Part shown: positions 17,343-25,898 of the stretch, piece after piece
Layout of the letters: the number at the start of each line of letters is the position of its first letter
How positions within the stretch are numbered: the first letter of the stretch is position 1
NCBI RefSeq assembly: GCF_001039275.2
Contig: NZ_CP030117.1
Coordinates: forward strand, 1,199,501-1,263,500
Length of the DNA stretch: 64,000 nucleotides
From: Brevibacillus brevis
Lineage (GTDB): Bacteria > Bacillota > Bacilli > Brevibacillales > Brevibacillaceae
Direction: 5' to 3'
Notes under the pieces: generated by a model
The model's input: the letters and a program-made list of their open reading frames with translations, nothing else
Database searches by the model: none
Told to the model about the DNA's origin: nothing
Made by a program: the position numbers and the translations under genes

Positions 17343-19701
17343 AAACAAACAGCTCGTAATACTCAGGAGAAACGTTATCTAAAAATGGACTTTTTTCACC
17401 CGAATAGTAAAGGTGCAGCTCGTGCATGGCACGTGTACATGCTGTGTAAAAAAGCTTGCGCTCACTTTCTTCGCCATAGCATGTGGCAGAAGCATCATAA
17501 AGGATGACGGCATCGAACTCGACCCCTTTTGCCAAATAAGAGGGAATGATCAAGATTCCTTTCTCAAAGGAAAGAGTAGCGGGCTTGATCAAGCGAATCG
17601 GCAATCTCTCTTGCAAAGCGTCATGAACGACGTGGGCTTCCTCTAGCGTTTTGGTGATAACAGCGATCGTCTGATGACCACGATCAGCGAGCTCACGTAT
17701 GCGTGCTTCGATTTGATCGGCATGAGCTTGAGGTGATGTCACTTTGGTTAGAGTTGGCAAGCGACCGTCGCGCATAAAAGGCTCAATCATATCCCCGTTT
17801 CGCAAAAGTTGTCGTGTAAACAAGACGATGGGATAGGTGGAGCGGTAGCTTTTGGTCAGGACGAAGGTCTCCGTCTCTTCAGGCTCAAACAGGGAAGCGA
17901 CAGCCTCAAAGCTATTCTGCTGATACGCATGGGCGTAAATCGCCTGATTCCAGTCTCCCAGCACCGTCATTTTGGCACGGGGAAACAAGCTCTTGATGAG
18001 AGCGAACTGAAAGGCCGAGTAGTCTTGGGCTTCATCGAGAAAGACATGACGGACGAGGTTGTTCGTCTGCTTGCCCTCCAAACGTTCCTGCAAATACAAA
18101 TAAGGAGGGATGTCTTCACATGCCAAATATTGTTGTTCTAAACGCTCTGCTGTCTGTTCGCACACTGCGGGCCAATTGTCCAATACTTCGTGTTGGAGAG
18201 TGGTTGGCGCAAGCGTCCCGAGCAAGTCAGGTGACAAGAAGAGCTGGCGGTAAATCGCGCGCGTATCAATAAATTGAAGTTCCCGGATAAAATCGCGCAG
18301 TGGCTGAAACTGCTTTTTGACGATCCAGTTGGCTAAGAGCTCCTGCTCGCGTTCGAAGTCATCGAAGGTATCCTCTCGAAACTGCTTTTTGCGGCGCAGC
18401 GATTGATAGGCAGCTACATAAGCGTCTCGGTCAAGCAGCTCCATTTCATTTTCTACCCATGGTTTTGATCGTTCGCGCTGTTCCAGTTTTTTCAGCTCTG
18501 TCAGCAGTGATTTCGCAACGAGTACCATTCGGTTGGGGATCGGCAGACTCGTATCGAGAGCATAAAACAGCTCATGGATGTGAGCCGCACTGATTAGCGT
18601 CTGATTTCTAAATGGAACGGGGCGAAATATGATACCAGATTGTTTCAGGCTATTCGCGTATTCATCCATGGCCTGCAAAAACAAGGCGCTTGATTTGAAA
18701 CGGATTCCTTGCAGTCGCGCCTCGTATCCAGGCTGATCATTTGCTGTCAGTACATACTCCATCTGTTCAAGCGGGTTTTCCAGGCGAAAGTCGTCACCGA
18801 GACGATGCTCCGCGTATTCCTGAAAAGTCGTTTGCTGCATATTTTCCTCGCCAAGCTCAGGAAGAACGGTGGAGACGTAGCTGTTAAACAAAGAGTTTGG
18901 CGAGAACAAGACGATTTGCTCCGCGGTCAATGTCTTGCGATAACGGTATAACAAATAAGCGATTCGTTGCAGTGCCGCAGACGTTTTTCCGCTACCGGCA
19001 GCTCCGGAGACGATGACGAGTCGGCTGCGTTCATTGCGGATGATGCGGTTTTGATCCCGTTGAATCGTGGCCACGATGCTTTTCATCTGGGAGTCAGCCT
19101 GTTTGCCGAGTACCTCCTGAAGTAGCTCGTCGCCAATCGTTACGCCCGTATCGAACAGGTGCAGCAATCTGCCGTCGCGAATGATGTATTGTCTTTTGCA
19201 CGTAATCTCTCCATTTACGCTTCCACTTGGGGTATTGTACTCTGCTGGTCCCGGCGAGTAGTCGTAATACAGACTGGAGATCGGTGCGCGCCAGTCGTAG
19301 ACGAGAAACTCCTCGTCGTTTTTATCCAGCAAGGAAGCAATGCCGAGATAGATGGATTCTGGCCTCGATTCATGCTTTTCCTGAAAATCAATCCTGCCAA
19401 AATAGGGAGAGTGCAACAATCGCTGTAGTGTACGCAACTGATTTTGGGCATGGCGATGGATGCGTTCACGCTCGGAAAGGACTTCCGCTTGCTGCTTGAT
19501 ACTGGCGTAAGTCTCGACAGCTTCGATGGCATCTTCGAAGTTGACTGTCACGTCGTCCCAAAAATGCTTGCGAATTCCGATGATATCCTCGCTCACGACA
19601 TTCACATGCTCTTTGAGGTCATCTATTCGGTTCTTTATCTCTGAGATGACTTGTTCAACACGTTGTTGTTCGTTTTGCCGATCTTGATCAGTCACGCTCA
19701 T
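17341..19701 (-). CDS. helD: RNA polymerase recycling motor HelD (UvrD-like helicase)
   Basis: 786-residue superfamily 1 ATPase. Long N-terminal coiled coil (residues 5-90), Walker A GAAGSGKTSAALQR near residue 220, motif II LDEAQDYS near residue 580, and C-terminal SYRSTYPI and YTACTRAMHEL helicase motifs. In B. subtilis HelD pulls stalled or post-termination RNA polymerase off DNA; the length of 774 there matches. A TTG-proximal extension to 19749 is possible, but AAAAAGGAG eight bases before the ATG at 19701 is decisive. Its promoter overlaps a divergent promoter for a short RNA. Confidence 0.92.
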   Translation of the reverse strand: MSVTDQDRQNEQQRVEQVISEIKNRIDDLKEHVNVVSEDIIGIRKHFWDDVTVNFEDAIEAVETYASIKQQAEVLSERERIHRHAQNQLRTLQRLLHSPYFGRIDFQEKHESRPESIYLGIASLLDKNDEEFLVYDWRAPISSLYYDYSPGPAEYNTPSGSVNGEITCKRQYIIRDGRLLHLFDTGVTIGDELLQEVLGKQADSQMKSIVATIQRDQNRIIRNERSRLVIVSGAAGSGKTSAALQRIAYLLYRYRKTLTAEQIVLFSPNSLFNSYVSTVLPELGEENMQQTTFQEYAEHRLGDDFRLENPLEQMEYVLTANDQPGYEARLQGIRFKSSALFLQAMDEYANSLKQSGIIFRPVPFRNQTLISAAHIHELFYALDTSLPIPNRMVLVAKSLLTELKKLEQRERSKPWVENEMELLDRDAYVAAYQSLRRKKQFREDTFDDFEREQELLANWIVKKQFQPLRDFIRELQFIDTRAIYRQLFLSPDLLGTLAPTTLQHEVLDNWPAVCEQTAERLEQQYLACEDIPPYLYLQERLEGKQTNNLVRHVFLDEAQDYSAFQFALIKSLFPRAKMTVLGDWNQAIYAHAYQQNSFEAVASLFEPEETETFVLTKSYRSTYPIVLFTRQLLRNGDMIEPFMRDGRLPTLTKVTSPQAHADQIEARIRELADRGHQTIAVITKTLEEAHVVHDALQERLPIRLIKPATLSFEKGILIIPSYLAKGVEFDAVILYDASATCYGEESERKLFYTACTRAMHELHLYYSGEKSPFLDNVSPEYYELFV

Positions 19702-19742
19702 GGTACCGCTCCTTTTTCGTTCCCCATTTTTGATCTGATGGT

Positions 19743-19777
19743 TTGACAATCGAAAGTGAATGTGGTACTATTATATT
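19743..19777. promoter_or_regulatory. Overlapping divergent promoters (helD and a short RNA)
   Basis: Plus strand: TTGACA at 19743 and TACTAT at 19766, spacer 17. Minus strand: TATAAT (complement of 19770-19775) for helD. The two -10 elements overlap, so initiation in the two directions should be mutually exclusive. Confidence 0.6.
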
Positions 19778-19916
19778 GGAGATAAAATAGATACATATTA
19801 ACAATTGACCAACAGACCAATTCTCATTGTATCACGTGAAAATTGGCTTTTCAACATGGTGTAGGAAAAATACAAAGTGAAATGACAGGGAACTCCTTTG
19901 GGGGTTCCCTTTTTTG
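19778..19916 (+). ncRNA. Short-RNA candidate divergent from helD
   Basis: Begins just after a near-consensus plus-strand promoter and ends at a terminator (AGGGAACTCC / GGGGTTCCCT, 19887-19910, then TTTTTT). The roughly 135 bases between hold no convincing ORF, and no plus-strand gene lies beyond. CAATT and AATTG segments could fold (19807-19850). No known family recognised. Confidence 0.5.
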
Positions 19917-19959
19917 TTTTGTTGCGGCTATACTTGTCCGTCAAGCATTCCAGTGAGAG

Positions 19960-20583
19960 CTACCCATATACGGGTTGTTCCCACCAGTCTATTGAAAAGG
20001 AAAAGGATGTCTTCTCACCTGCGTTTGGGACGCGAACGACGAGCGCCATTCCTGGTCCGAGAATCCACTGTCCGCCAGGGGTCGCCTCAACGGTGGAGGA
20101 CGTCGGAATGATTCGCGTGGCGGTGTGAATGTGATCAGAAAAGGTATCCGCCATACCAGTGCCATGCAAAAGTTGCCCTTGGGCGACGGGACAAGCGGGG
20201 AGTTGAACATAACCAGAAGTCACTTGTCGTGAGAGAGTTGTACCTGTGAGAGAGGCGGCTTTACCAAACAAGAAATGTGCTTCTATCGGGTGCGGGGATG
20301 GATTGGTGATCATCCAGTGATGGACAAATAAATGAACACCGGAGCGTAATGGATTCGACAAGCTAGCAATCCCGATAGCCCCGTCGCCTACGATCATTTT
20401 TTCCGATTGCCCCATGAAGTATTTACATTGATCAGCCATCGACATCGCATACGGAATGTGAACACTCCGACTCAGTTGTTCCGTAGCAGAAGGAGTGGGA
20501 AACGGATAGTACCCCATCTGCATGTAGACATCAGGTATTCCTCCATAAAAGTAAGAGGGGCGTGTATAGGAGGGCTTCGTCAT
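19960..20583 (-). CDS. Hypothetical protein, probably DUF6143 family
   Basis: 207 residues, no signal peptide and no membrane segment. It is rich in beta-type and aromatic sequence, with a Tyr/Pro-rich N-terminus (TKPSYTRPSYFYGG, then YYPFPTP). The middle (HLFVHHWMITNPSPHPIEAHFLFG) and the C-terminal WILGPGMALVVRVPNAGEK look like a compact beta sandwich. I associate this pattern with DUF6143 proteins of spore-formers, but with limited certainty; a spore-surface role is only a guess. AAGGAGAGG precedes the ATG. It is the last gene of a minus-strand run behind NAT, with no shared operon evident. Confidence 0.6.
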   Translation of the reverse strand: MTKPSYTRPSYFYGGIPDVYMQMGYYPFPTPSATEQLSRSVHIPYAMSMADQCKYFMGQSEKMIVGDGAIGIASLSNPLRSGVHLFVHHWMITNPSPHPIEAHFLFGKAASLTGTTLSRQVTSGYVQLPACPVAQGQLLHGTGMADTFSDHIHTATRIIPTSSTVEATPGGQWILGPGMALVVRVPNAGEKTSFSFSIDWWEQPVYG

Positions 20584-20662
20584 GATTTCCTCTCCTTGTG
20601 AGTGGGGTAACTGCTAACTCTACAGCATATGGCAATCGTCCATGGAGGGTGTCAGGAAGCCA

Positions 20663-21508
20663 TCAGGACTTGTCAGCGAACACATCGATACCAGCATCAG
20701 CGAGGATAGTAACGGCTTCGCGGACTGGAAGTCGAGGCAATCCGAATTCGCGTGTGACAACAACTTCTAACTCGTCGATAGAGCGGAGACGCAGTTTTTG
20801 GTCTTCACCGTTTTCGTACAGGATGAACAGGGAATTGTTTTTCAGTGATAAACATCGTTTTTGCGAGAGTTGATACATATGGATACGCAGGCATGTTAAG
20901 AAAGTAGCATCAGGCTGAAAGGATCGGGCGATGGCTGGTGCTAGATCGGAAAGCTCACGTTTTTGTGTCGGATCGAAGTGCCAGCTATCGTTTACCAACA
21001 GTTGATGTCGCATGCGACGAAAACGATAACGGTGTGGATCGGCAGGATCAGGCGCAATCAGGACTGATTCGTAGCCAAAGGAAGATTGGTAGAGAGGATC
21101 AGATGTAAAAGGGACAGGCTGAAATAAGGGGGCCGCTGCCGCAATGTCCACATACAGTGGATAAGAAGATTCCAAAAGATCTGTAATTATTATTGCCGCG
21201 TGTTCGTCAGCGAGCGAGACGAGATAGCCATTAAAACCAAGCAGGTGTAGCAAAGCCAAAAAGCTTGCATTATTGGCATAGCAGGTTCCGCCGAAATTGT
21301 GGCGCACAGCATTTTCTATGAAGGCAGAAGGAGTAGGAACGCAACTGTTTTTGTGAAAGTAGTAAGAGAGGAGTTTGCTCACGTTTTCGTAGGGAAACGT
21401 TTGTAAATGAGCACGGCACAATGCGGATAGGTAAGGAAGACTTGCTTCTTCTTGTTTTAATCCGAGCCTGTGCAAATATGTCTTTGCCCAATAGGGAAGA
21501 ATTTTCAT
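20663..21508 (-). CDS. nat: Arylamine N-acetyltransferase
   Basis: 281-residue cytoplasmic enzyme that moves acetyl from acetyl-CoA to arylamines or related amines. The catalytic triad is visible: Cys76 (NFGGTCYANN), His103 (ADEHAAI) and Asp121 (LYVDIA), in standard order and spacing. The frame extends upstream to 21694, but AGGGGG before the ATG at 21508 and the usual NAT start favour the shorter form. Length is normal for bacterial NATs. Separate transcription unit; the DUF423 gene upstream ends in its own terminator. Confidence 0.9.
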   Translation of the reverse strand: MKILPYWAKTYLHRLGLKQEEASLPYLSALCRAHLQTFPYENVSKLLSYYFHKNSCVPTPSAFIENAVRHNFGGTCYANNASFLALLHLLGFNGYLVSLADEHAAIIITDLLESSYPLYVDIAAAAPLFQPVPFTSDPLYQSSFGYESVLIAPDPADPHRYRFRRMRHQLLVNDSWHFDPTQKRELSDLAPAIARSFQPDATFLTCLRIHMYQLSQKRCLSLKNNSLFILYENGEDQKLRLRSIDELEVVVTREFGLPRLPVREAVTILADAGIDVFADKS

Positions 21509-21604
21509 ATCTTTTAGCCCCCTAACATTAGTAGTATTTATAGAAAAATTTAGACACCTCATTTTAGCAGGAAAGTGAACGATGTAGAGAAAGGTTGGCG
21601 AGTA

Positions 21605-21640
21605 AAGTAAAAAGGTTGGGAATGAATTCCCAACCTTTTG
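21605..21640 (-). terminator. Terminator of the DUF423 gene
   Basis: Perfect 13-bp stem AAAAGGTTGGGAA / TTCCCAACCTTTT with a 4-base loop; the T-rich tail is on the minus strand. Confidence 0.88.
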
Positions 21641-21651
21641 CAAGCTTTTAT

Positions 21652-22026
21652 CTACGATACGGCTTTCCAAGCATGAATCGCAAGCAGCGCCCATCCAACG
21701 AGGAACAAAACTCCGCCAATCGGCGTAATCGCACCGAGAACCTTAATTCCTGTCATCGCCAGCGTGTAGAGACTGCCGGAGAAGATCAAGGTTCCGGCTG
21801 CAAAGCACCAGCCTGCCCAGACGAGGCCAGATGAATCCGGGTACCATTTGAGTAACAGGGCAACCAGCACGAGAGCCAGCGCATGTGTCGTCTGATAGGT
21901 CACGCCCGTATGGAAAATGCCCAGCGAATAGGCGTCCAGTTTTTCCTTCAGTGCATGTGCTCCGAATGCTCCTAACGCAACCGAAAGAAATCCACTGATA
22001 CTGCCAAGCATCAAAAACAGCTTCAT
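21652..22026 (-). CDS. DUF423 small membrane protein (YwdK-like)
   Basis: 124 residues with four predicted transmembrane helices. It shows the typical DUF423 opening with LGAFGAHALKEKL near residue 20, and a TGVTYQTTHALALVLVALL segment. The function of the family is unknown. AAGGAG seven bases before the ATG. Monocistronic between an inverted-repeat element upstream and a terminator downstream. Confidence 0.88.
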   Translation of the reverse strand: MKLFLMLGSISGFLSVALGAFGAHALKEKLDAYSLGIFHTGVTYQTTHALALVLVALLLKWYPDSSGLVWAGWCFAAGTLIFSGSLYTLAMTGIKVLGAITPIGGVLFLVGWALLAIHAWKAVS

Positions 22027-22096
22027 GAGTGCGTCACTCCTTTTTTCGCATAACCTGTACGATTTGTCTGTTCTCTATTTTAACGTAAAAATCCAA

Positions 22097-22264
22097 GTTC
22101 AAAAAGTCGACTTTTCAGCATCGAGAAAGTGGCGAGAACCTGAAGAAGGAGGAGCGGAGTGTTAGGCATCCTACATGAGCACCGGACTTTGAAGGTGAAC
22201 GTCACTTTCGATGTCGAATATGCATGCAGAATTACTTCGTGATCAAAAGTCGATTTTTTTGAAC
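22097..22264. repeat. 168-bp inverted-repeat element (MITE-like or structured extragenic repeat)
   Basis: Ends are GTTCAAAAAGTCGACTTTT and AAAAGTCGATTTTTTTGAAC, long imperfect inverted repeats. A second nested pair, CATCGAGAAAGTGGCG (22119) with GTCACTTTCGATG (22201), continues the symmetry, so the whole unit folds as one long hairpin. It fills most of the 370-bp gap between the DUF423 gene and a small membrane protein gene. It resembles a dispersed extragenic repeat I associate with Brevibacillus genomes; no second copy is in this window. Confidence 0.6.
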
Positions 22265-22397
22265 AACCGCTAAAGCCCAATTATAATTTGGTGAACACGC
22301 CTTGGACTACCGTACAGACCGCTTGTCAACCTCCGACATAGAGTAAAGTATCGCAGTGGCAACGCTTACAGGCTGCTGCGACGGGAGGTGACGTAAT

Positions 22398-22580
22398 ATG
22401 AACAAATGGATTTCCAACGTTGGAGGTCTCCTCGGTGGTTACGCATTGCTGAAAGCGCCGTTGGAAGGTTCCTTCCTAAGTGGATTGGACCCGCTGGTAG
22501 ATGGAGTTGGTCTGATTGCTGTGGTCGTATTCGCGGGAGCTCTTATTTATTCTGGTGTACGCGACTGGTTCAAGGGTTAA
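22398..22580 (+). CDS. Small hypothetical membrane protein (60 aa)
   Basis: 60 residues with a glycine-rich start (NVGGLLGGYALL) and one clear transmembrane helix at about residues 34-54, ending in a basic tail. The GGGAGGTGA ribosome site is strong and a terminator follows, so it is very likely real. Family not recognised. It lies 133 bp before spoVR but the terminator separates them. Confidence 0.65.
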   Translation: MNKWISNVGGLLGGYALLKAPLEGSFLSGLDPLVDGVGLIAVVVFAGALIYSGVRDWFKG

Positions 22581-22603
22581 GTAGCACGATGAAAAACAAA
22601 TCA

Positions 22604-22633
22604 AGGGTGTCTCCGGCCGGGGATGCCTTTTTT
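22604..22633 (+). terminator. Terminator after the 60-aa membrane protein
   Basis: Stem AGG-TGTCTCC / GGGGATGCCT with G-U pairs and one bulge, tetraloop GGCC, six Ts. Confidence 0.65.
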
Positions 22634-22713
22634 CTTCGGAACGATGGCGTCTTTTAGTGCGGTCCCCCATATACATAAAGTAGACCGACGGCAAAAGGGG
22701 GAGGCGAAACGAT

Positions 22714-24135
22714 TTGACCAACGACGAGCGAAAAGAACTGGAGCGATCCATTGATGAAATTACCGAGATCGCCAAAGGGTTCAATCTCGATTTTTACCCG
22801 ATGCGATACGAGATATGCCCGTCTGACATCATTTATACATTTGGCGCGTATGGAATGCCGACACGATTTTCTCATTGGAGTTTTGGGAAGTCCTTCTACA
22901 GAATGAAACTGCAATATGACCTGAATCTGAGCAAAATCTACGAGCTCGTCATCAATTCCAATCCTTGTTACGCGTTTCTTTTGGACGGCAATTCCTTGAT
23001 CCAAAACAAGCTCATTGTGGCTCACGTCCTTGCTCACTGCGACTTTTTCAAAAACAATGTGCGCTTCTCCAACACGAATCGGGATATGGTCGAGAGCATG
23101 GCGGCCAGCGGAGAGCGAATTCGCCAGTATGAGATCGAGTACGGCAAGGATGCTGTCGAGAATTTACTCGATGCGAGCTTGGCAATTCAAGAGCATATCG
23201 ATCCGAGCTTGCTGCGTCCAAAGCTGCGTTGGAAACGAGAGCCCGAGGAAGCTAACAAAAAGACGAAGAAAGAACGACAATCCCCATATGACGATCTCTG
23301 GGGATTGGACCGCAAAGCAAAAGAGGAAGCCGAGCCGGTAAAAGCACCGCGCAAATTCCCGCCGGAGCCGGAAAAAGACCTGTTGCTCTTCATTATGGAA
23401 TACAGCAATATCCTGGACGATTGGCAACGGGATGTGCTGACGATCATTCGGGATGAGATGCTGTATTTCTGGCCGCAGATGGAAACGAAGATCATGAACG
23501 AAGGGTGGGCCACCTACTGGCACATGCGCATCCTGCGGGAAATGGAGCTGACAGAATCGGAGACGATCGAGTTTGCCAAGCTGCATTCCTCTGTCATCCA
23601 GCCTTCGACGACGAGCATTAATCCGTATCATTTGGGTCTGAAAATTTTGGAGGACATCGAAAAACGCTGGGATAATCCGACCAAGGAAGAGCAGGAGCGC
23701 TTCGGACGCAAGCCAGGAGAGGGACGCGCGAAAATTTTCGAGGTGCGCGAGCTGGAGTCCGACATCAGCTTCATACGCAACTTCCTGACCAAGGACCTCG
23801 TCAGTGATCTGGATTTATATATGTTCGGCAAGCAGGGCAACGACTGGGTTGTTGCGGAAAAGCAGTGGGAACAGGTACGCGATGGTCTTGCGGGCACACG
23901 GGTTAACGGGGGATTCCCTTATGTACTCGTGCACGATGGGGATTACTTACGCTCCGGCGAGATGTACTTGAAGCATCATTTTGAAGGGCTGGAGCTGGAT
24001 GTCAAATACGTAGAAAAAACATTGCCTTACATCTATACCTTGTGGGGGAAATCCGTTCACCTGGAATCGATGGTGGAGGATCGACAAGTGTTGTTTACGT
24101 ACGACGGTAAGAAAGTGCACCGCCGCTTTTTATAG
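22714..24135 (+). CDS. spoVR: SpoVR family protein (spore cortex-related)
   Basis: 473 residues, matching B. subtilis SpoVR (468), which is needed for normal spore cortex formation. Recognisable segments include [22 protein letters not shown] at the start, [13 protein letters not shown] in the middle and the C-terminal [12 protein letters not shown]. It starts with TTG, nine bases after GGGGGAGG; the B. subtilis alignment supports that start. In B. subtilis the gene is SigE-dependent; CATATACAT at 22668-22676 resembles a sporulation -10 but no clear -35 was found. Monocistronic with its own terminator. Confidence 0.93.
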   Translation: MTNDERKELERSIDEITEIAKGFNLDFYPMRYEICPSDIIYTFGAYGMPTRFSHWSFGKSFYRMKLQYDLNLSKIYELVINSNPCYAFLLDGNSLIQNKLIVAHVLAHCDFFKNNVRFSNTNRDMVESMAASGERIRQYEIEYGKDAVENLLDASLAIQEHIDPSLLRPKLRWKREPEEANKKTKKERQSPYDDLWGLDRKAKEEAEPVKAPRKFPPEPEKDLLLFIMEYSNILDDWQRDVLTIIRDEMLYFWPQMETKIMNEGWATYWHMRILREMELTESETIEFAKLHSSVIQPSTTSINPYHLGLKILEDIEKRWDNPTKEEQERFGRKPGEGRAKIFEVRELESDISFIRNFLTKDLVSDLDLYMFGKQGNDWVVAEKQWEQVRDGLAGTRVNGGFPYVLVHDGDYLRSGEMYLKHHFEGLELDVKYVEKTLPYIYTLWGKSVHLESMVEDRQVLFTYDGKKVHRRFL

Positions 24136-24144
24136 GGAAAAAAG

Positions 24145-24185
24145 GCCGCATGCCCGGTGGAAGCTGACCGAGCGTGCGGCTTTTT
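24145..24185 (+). terminator. Terminator after spoVR
   Basis: GCCGCA-TGC pairs with GCG-TGCGGC around an extended loop, followed by five Ts. Confidence 0.85.
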
Positions 24186-24198
24186 CTACGTGTCCGAA

Positions 24199-24966
24199 CT
24201 AGGACAACTGATCCGTAATCCCGATGTGGCTGCTGATCCCGCCATCCATGGTGATGCTCGCTCCGTTGATGTACCCGCTATGTGGTCCGACGAGATGATA
24301 AATCATCTGGGCGATTTCCATCGGCTGAGCTACGCGTTTCACCGGGCTTTTGGCGATGACCCGATTCATGTAATCCGAAATATCCTCCGGCCGTACGCCC
24401 ATCGCCGTATCCACATATCCCGGACAGATGGCGTTGCAAGTAATCCCGTGCTCTCCCCATTCGGCAGCGATTGTTTTCGTATAGCCGATCATGCCGTGTT
24501 TGGAAGCGACGTAGGTGGATGAATGTGCAGAGCCTAGCAAGCCCTGAATGGAAGCGATGTTTACGATCCGCCCGTAGTTCCTTTCTTTCATCTTGGGCAA
24601 CAGGTTTCTGCAAAATAGGAACACACTCTTCAGGTTGGTATTCATGATCCAATCCCATTCCTCATCGGAGACTTCGTCGACTCGGTGGAATGGACCGCCT
24701 ACTCCTGCATTATTGACCAAGATGGTGACATTCCCAAAATGAGCTTCCACAAGCTGGATGGCTTCTTCAACTTGCCCTCGTTGGCCGACATCACAGCGAA
24801 TGGGCAAGGCTTGACCGCCTGTCTGCTTGATTTCTTTGGCGACTAACTGTGCCTTTTCTTCTTGTACATCAAGAACAGCGACATGGACCCCATGCTGAGC
24901 CAAAAGCTTTGCTGCTGCGGCCCCGATCCCATTGCCTGCTCCTGTGATCATTGCTACTTGCTGCAT
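24199..24966 (-). CDS. SDR-family NAD(P)-dependent oxidoreductase
   Basis: 255-residue classical short-chain dehydrogenase. Cofactor motif TGAGNGIG (residues 8-15), structural NNAGVGG near 90, catalytic Ser in NIASIQGLLGS and YVASKHG (Tyr-x3-Lys) near 155. An Asp after strand 2 (VAVLDVQEEK) suggests NAD preference. An upstream ATG exists at 24987, but AAGGAG before the ATG at 24966 decides. It lies downstream of a second SDR gene on the same strand and next to a hydroxyacyl-CoA dehydrogenase, so a 3-hydroxyacid or fatty-acid role is plausible but unproven. Confidence 0.88.
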   Translation of the reverse strand: MQQVAMITGAGNGIGAAAAKLLAQHGVHVAVLDVQEEKAQLVAKEIKQTGGQALPIRCDVGQRGQVEEAIQLVEAHFGNVTILVNNAGVGGPFHRVDEVSDEEWDWIMNTNLKSVFLFCRNLLPKMKERNYGRIVNIASIQGLLGSAHSSTYVASKHGMIGYTKTIAAEWGEHGITCNAICPGYVDTAMGVRPEDISDYMNRVIAKSPVKRVAQPMEIAQMIYHLVGPHSGYINGASITMDGGISSHIGITDQLS

Positions 24967-24994
24967 TTGTAAACGCTCCTTATTCATCTGTTAT

Positions 24995-25696
24995 TTAGAG
25001 AATGCCTGTAGGAGGAAGGATTTTGACTTCATCGATTCGAACGTGGAGGGGACGGGAGGCGATATCTAACACGGTATCTGCCACATCTTTTGGTACGAGC
25101 ATCGCACTCGGATCAAAAAAATGCCGGTCCTCCGTCATGTTTGTATGAACGGCACCGGGAAAAATGGTAGAGACCCTCACATTGTCGTTTTTCCACTCTT
25201 CATTGCAAATTTGGGAAAAGCCTTGGACGGCAAATTTCGAAGCACCATAAACGCCGTTGTCCGCAATCGGAATATATCCTGAGACACTAGAGATATTGAT
25301 GATTCGGCCTCCGTGAGCTTTCATTACCTTGTATCCTTCACGGCTGCAAAGAAAGAGTCCGGTTACATTGGTGCGGAAAACATTCTCCCATTCTTCCAAG
25401 CTTGTTTGTTCAACAGGCTTAAACACGCCGACTCCTGCATTGTTGACGAGGACATCTAGACGCCCGTATAACCTTTGTACATGGGCAAACAGAGCAAGGA
25501 CACTTTGCTCGTCTGTCACGTCTAGCTGTATATTCGTCACACTTCCCGGTTCAGCGTGTGCGATTTCGTTGGGAGGAGGCGCGGATCGAGAGGTTGCCCA
25601 AACAATTGCTCCTTCTTTTGCCAGAACATTTGCCATTTCAAGACCTAATCCCCGACTGGCTCCTGTGATGACTACGACTTTATTCAGTAGTTTCAT
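24995..25696 (-). CDS. SDR-family oxidoreductase
   Basis: 233-residue short-chain dehydrogenase with TGASRGLG cofactor motif, an Arg after strand 2 (WATSRSAPP) favouring NADP, NNAGVG near residue 80, and the active site SVSGYIP with YGASKFA (Tyr-x3-Lys). GGAGGTACAC precedes the ATG at 25696; an in-frame extension to 25783 has no ribosome site. The stop lies 28 bp before the next SDR gene, indicating a two-gene operon. Substrate unknown. Confidence 0.87.
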   Translation of the reverse strand: MKLLNKVVVITGASRGLGLEMANVLAKEGAIVWATSRSAPPPNEIAHAEPGSVTNIQLDVTDEQSVLALFAHVQRLYGRLDVLVNNAGVGVFKPVEQTSLEEWENVFRTNVTGLFLCSREGYKVMKAHGGRIINISSVSGYIPIADNGVYGASKFAVQGFSQICNEEWKNDNVRVSTIFPGAVHTNMTEDRHFFDPSAMLVPKDVADTVLDIASRPLHVRIDEVKILPPTGIL

Positions 25697-25898
25697 GTGT
25701 ACCTCCAGATGTGAAACGTGCATTCCAAGAATTGGGTTCATGCATGGGATTTTAATGGTACAAAAATTTGTTTTTCCCAACAAGCGCCTTAGGAATGAAT
25801 TTCAGTAAAAGTAGTAGGAATTTGTTGGGCAGGAACTAGGTATTTGATCGTGGAAAGCTTTGTTAGTAAACCTATTTCCCCCCTGGGAGGCTCATTCT

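Noticed and set aside
19881..19955. 24-codon ORF starting at the ATG in the terminator region downstream of the short RNA
   Set aside because: No ribosome site and its codons are mostly terminator hairpin and T-tract; it does not look like a YjcZ-type small protein.
22080..22280. 66-codon minus-strand frame
   Set aside because: Lies wholly within the 168-bp inverted-repeat element; no ribosome site.
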